Source: JALYNX01 sp035292685 (GTDB lineage Bacteria > Actinomycetota > Acidimicrobiia > Spongiisociales > ZC4RG35). Taken from it: a stretch of 24,442 bases of DNA. The stretch's first letter is position 1; each line of letters begins with the position of its first letter. The notes under the pieces are model-generated. The model had not been told where the DNA came from. It saw only the letters and a program-made list of their open reading frames with translations, and ran no database searches. Location: assembly GCA_035292685.1 (NCBI GenBank), contig DATDPP010000041.1, forward strand, positions 1 through 24,442, read 5' to 3'. A program made the translations under genes and the position numbers. This document shows, in pieces, positions 24,035-24,442 of the stretch.

Positions 24035-24442
24035 TCACTCGCGGGTCGAGAGGGTGGCGACGCAGAGAGAAGGCTCGACAAAGGGCTGGAGATCGTCGAC
24101 TGATACAGAACTGCCCAGCTCCTCAGCCATCCCCCGAAGAATCCCGAGATGGACCGAGCAGACCACGGCACCATGCGACCGAGCTACGTCCCGGAAAGGG
24201 CAGTCATGAAGACTGATCAGTATGCGTTTCTCTTTCTGCCGTCCCTCAGGCGCGAATCCGAGCGCGGCGAGAGCCGTGACGATCTGCTCTACGACATGCA
24301 GTGAGCTCGGCTGCAGGAAAGGCGCGGGACGGTCAACCATGTACCGGCCCCACACCCGTCCCGCCTCCTCGGCGGCGGATGCCGGATCTTCGACCGTTGC
24401 CTCGATGAAGCTGGCGAGAAGCTCGGCGAGAAAGCGATACCC
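24035..24442 (-). CDS. Cysteine-containing HTH transcriptional regulator, C-terminal part (5' end outside window)
   Basis: The minus-strand frame is open from the window edge to the TGA at 24035-24037, 135 codons. It reads GYRFLAELLASFIEATVEDP, AGRVWGRYM, LAALGFAPEG, LHDCPFRDVARSHGAVVCSV, HLGILRGMAEEL and LQPFVEPSLCVATL. This is the C-terminal sensory domain of an actinobacterial ArsR/SufR-like regulator family, with three conserved Cys (HDCPF, VVCSVH, SLCVA) that could hold a metal or Fe-S cluster. The DNA-binding N-terminus must lie beyond 24442. Its target is unknown. A GTG at 24355 is only an internal codon. Confidence 0.75.
   Translation of the reverse strand, partial: GYRFLAELLASFIEATVEDPASAAEEAGRVWGRYMVDRPAPFLQPSSLHVVEQIVTALAALGFAPEGRQKEKRILISLHDCPFRDVARSHGAVVCSVHLGILRGMAEELGSSVSVDDLQPFVEPSLCVATLSTRE

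Noticed and set aside
23663..24103. 146-aa plus-strand frame
   Set aside because: The recognisable protein similarity is on the minus strand (oxidase and squalene-cyclase-like tails); this frame is low-complexity Arg/Pro.

Overview
The window is GC-rich, gene-dense bacterial DNA. Three things point to an actinobacterium, perhaps of the Acidimicrobiia type: a PDZ-Lon protease near a UPF0182 membrane protein, a DivIVA-type coiled-coil protein, and many GTG/TTG or near-leaderless starts. The phylum is likely; the class is a guess from general resemblance.

Left part (1-9000): an HtrA-like membrane-anchored serine protease (cut by the window edge) is divergent from moaE. Next comes a 967-bp IS30-type element whose transposase has lost its catalytic core, then an orphan bioY. 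These are followed by a co-directional run of PDZ-Lon protease, a DivIVA-like protein with an unexpected phage MuF-like cysteine/histidine C-terminus, and a 964-aa UPF0182 membrane protein.

Middle part (9000-15500): a vapBC toxin-antitoxin pair with a striking repeat-built operator, an IF-1 (infA) homologue outside the ribosomal-protein operon, a 45-codon membrane peptide, and a tightly coupled operon of VOC protein, TPR-adenylate cyclase, stand-alone cyclic-nucleotide-binding protein and alpha/beta hydrolase. Convergent to it is an archease-rtcB RNA-ligase pair.

Right part (15740-24442): an initiator tRNA-fMet with a clear promoter and a perfect terminator is followed by a 7.6-kb segment that looks like an integrated cassette. 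A 19-bp stretch of the tRNA anticodon arm recurs (18/19) at 23392. Just inside each copy lies a matching 19-bp motif made of two direct repeats spaced 11 bp. The segment holds only a secreted Kelch-type lipoprotein and, divergently, a 1,892-aa protein. That protein joins a SARP/BTAD DNA-binding module, a class III nucleotidyl cyclase, a Ser/Thr kinase, an nSTAND-type NTPase, one transmembrane helix and 14 WD40 repeats. SARP-like direct repeats and a leaderless-type -10 box lie in front of it. This gene pair is the best candidate for an undescribed signalling or defence system. Beyond it lie a long hairpin, two decayed minus-strand gene tails (FAD-linked oxidase and squalene-cyclase-like) and the C-terminal part of a cysteine-containing transcriptional regulator that leaves the window.
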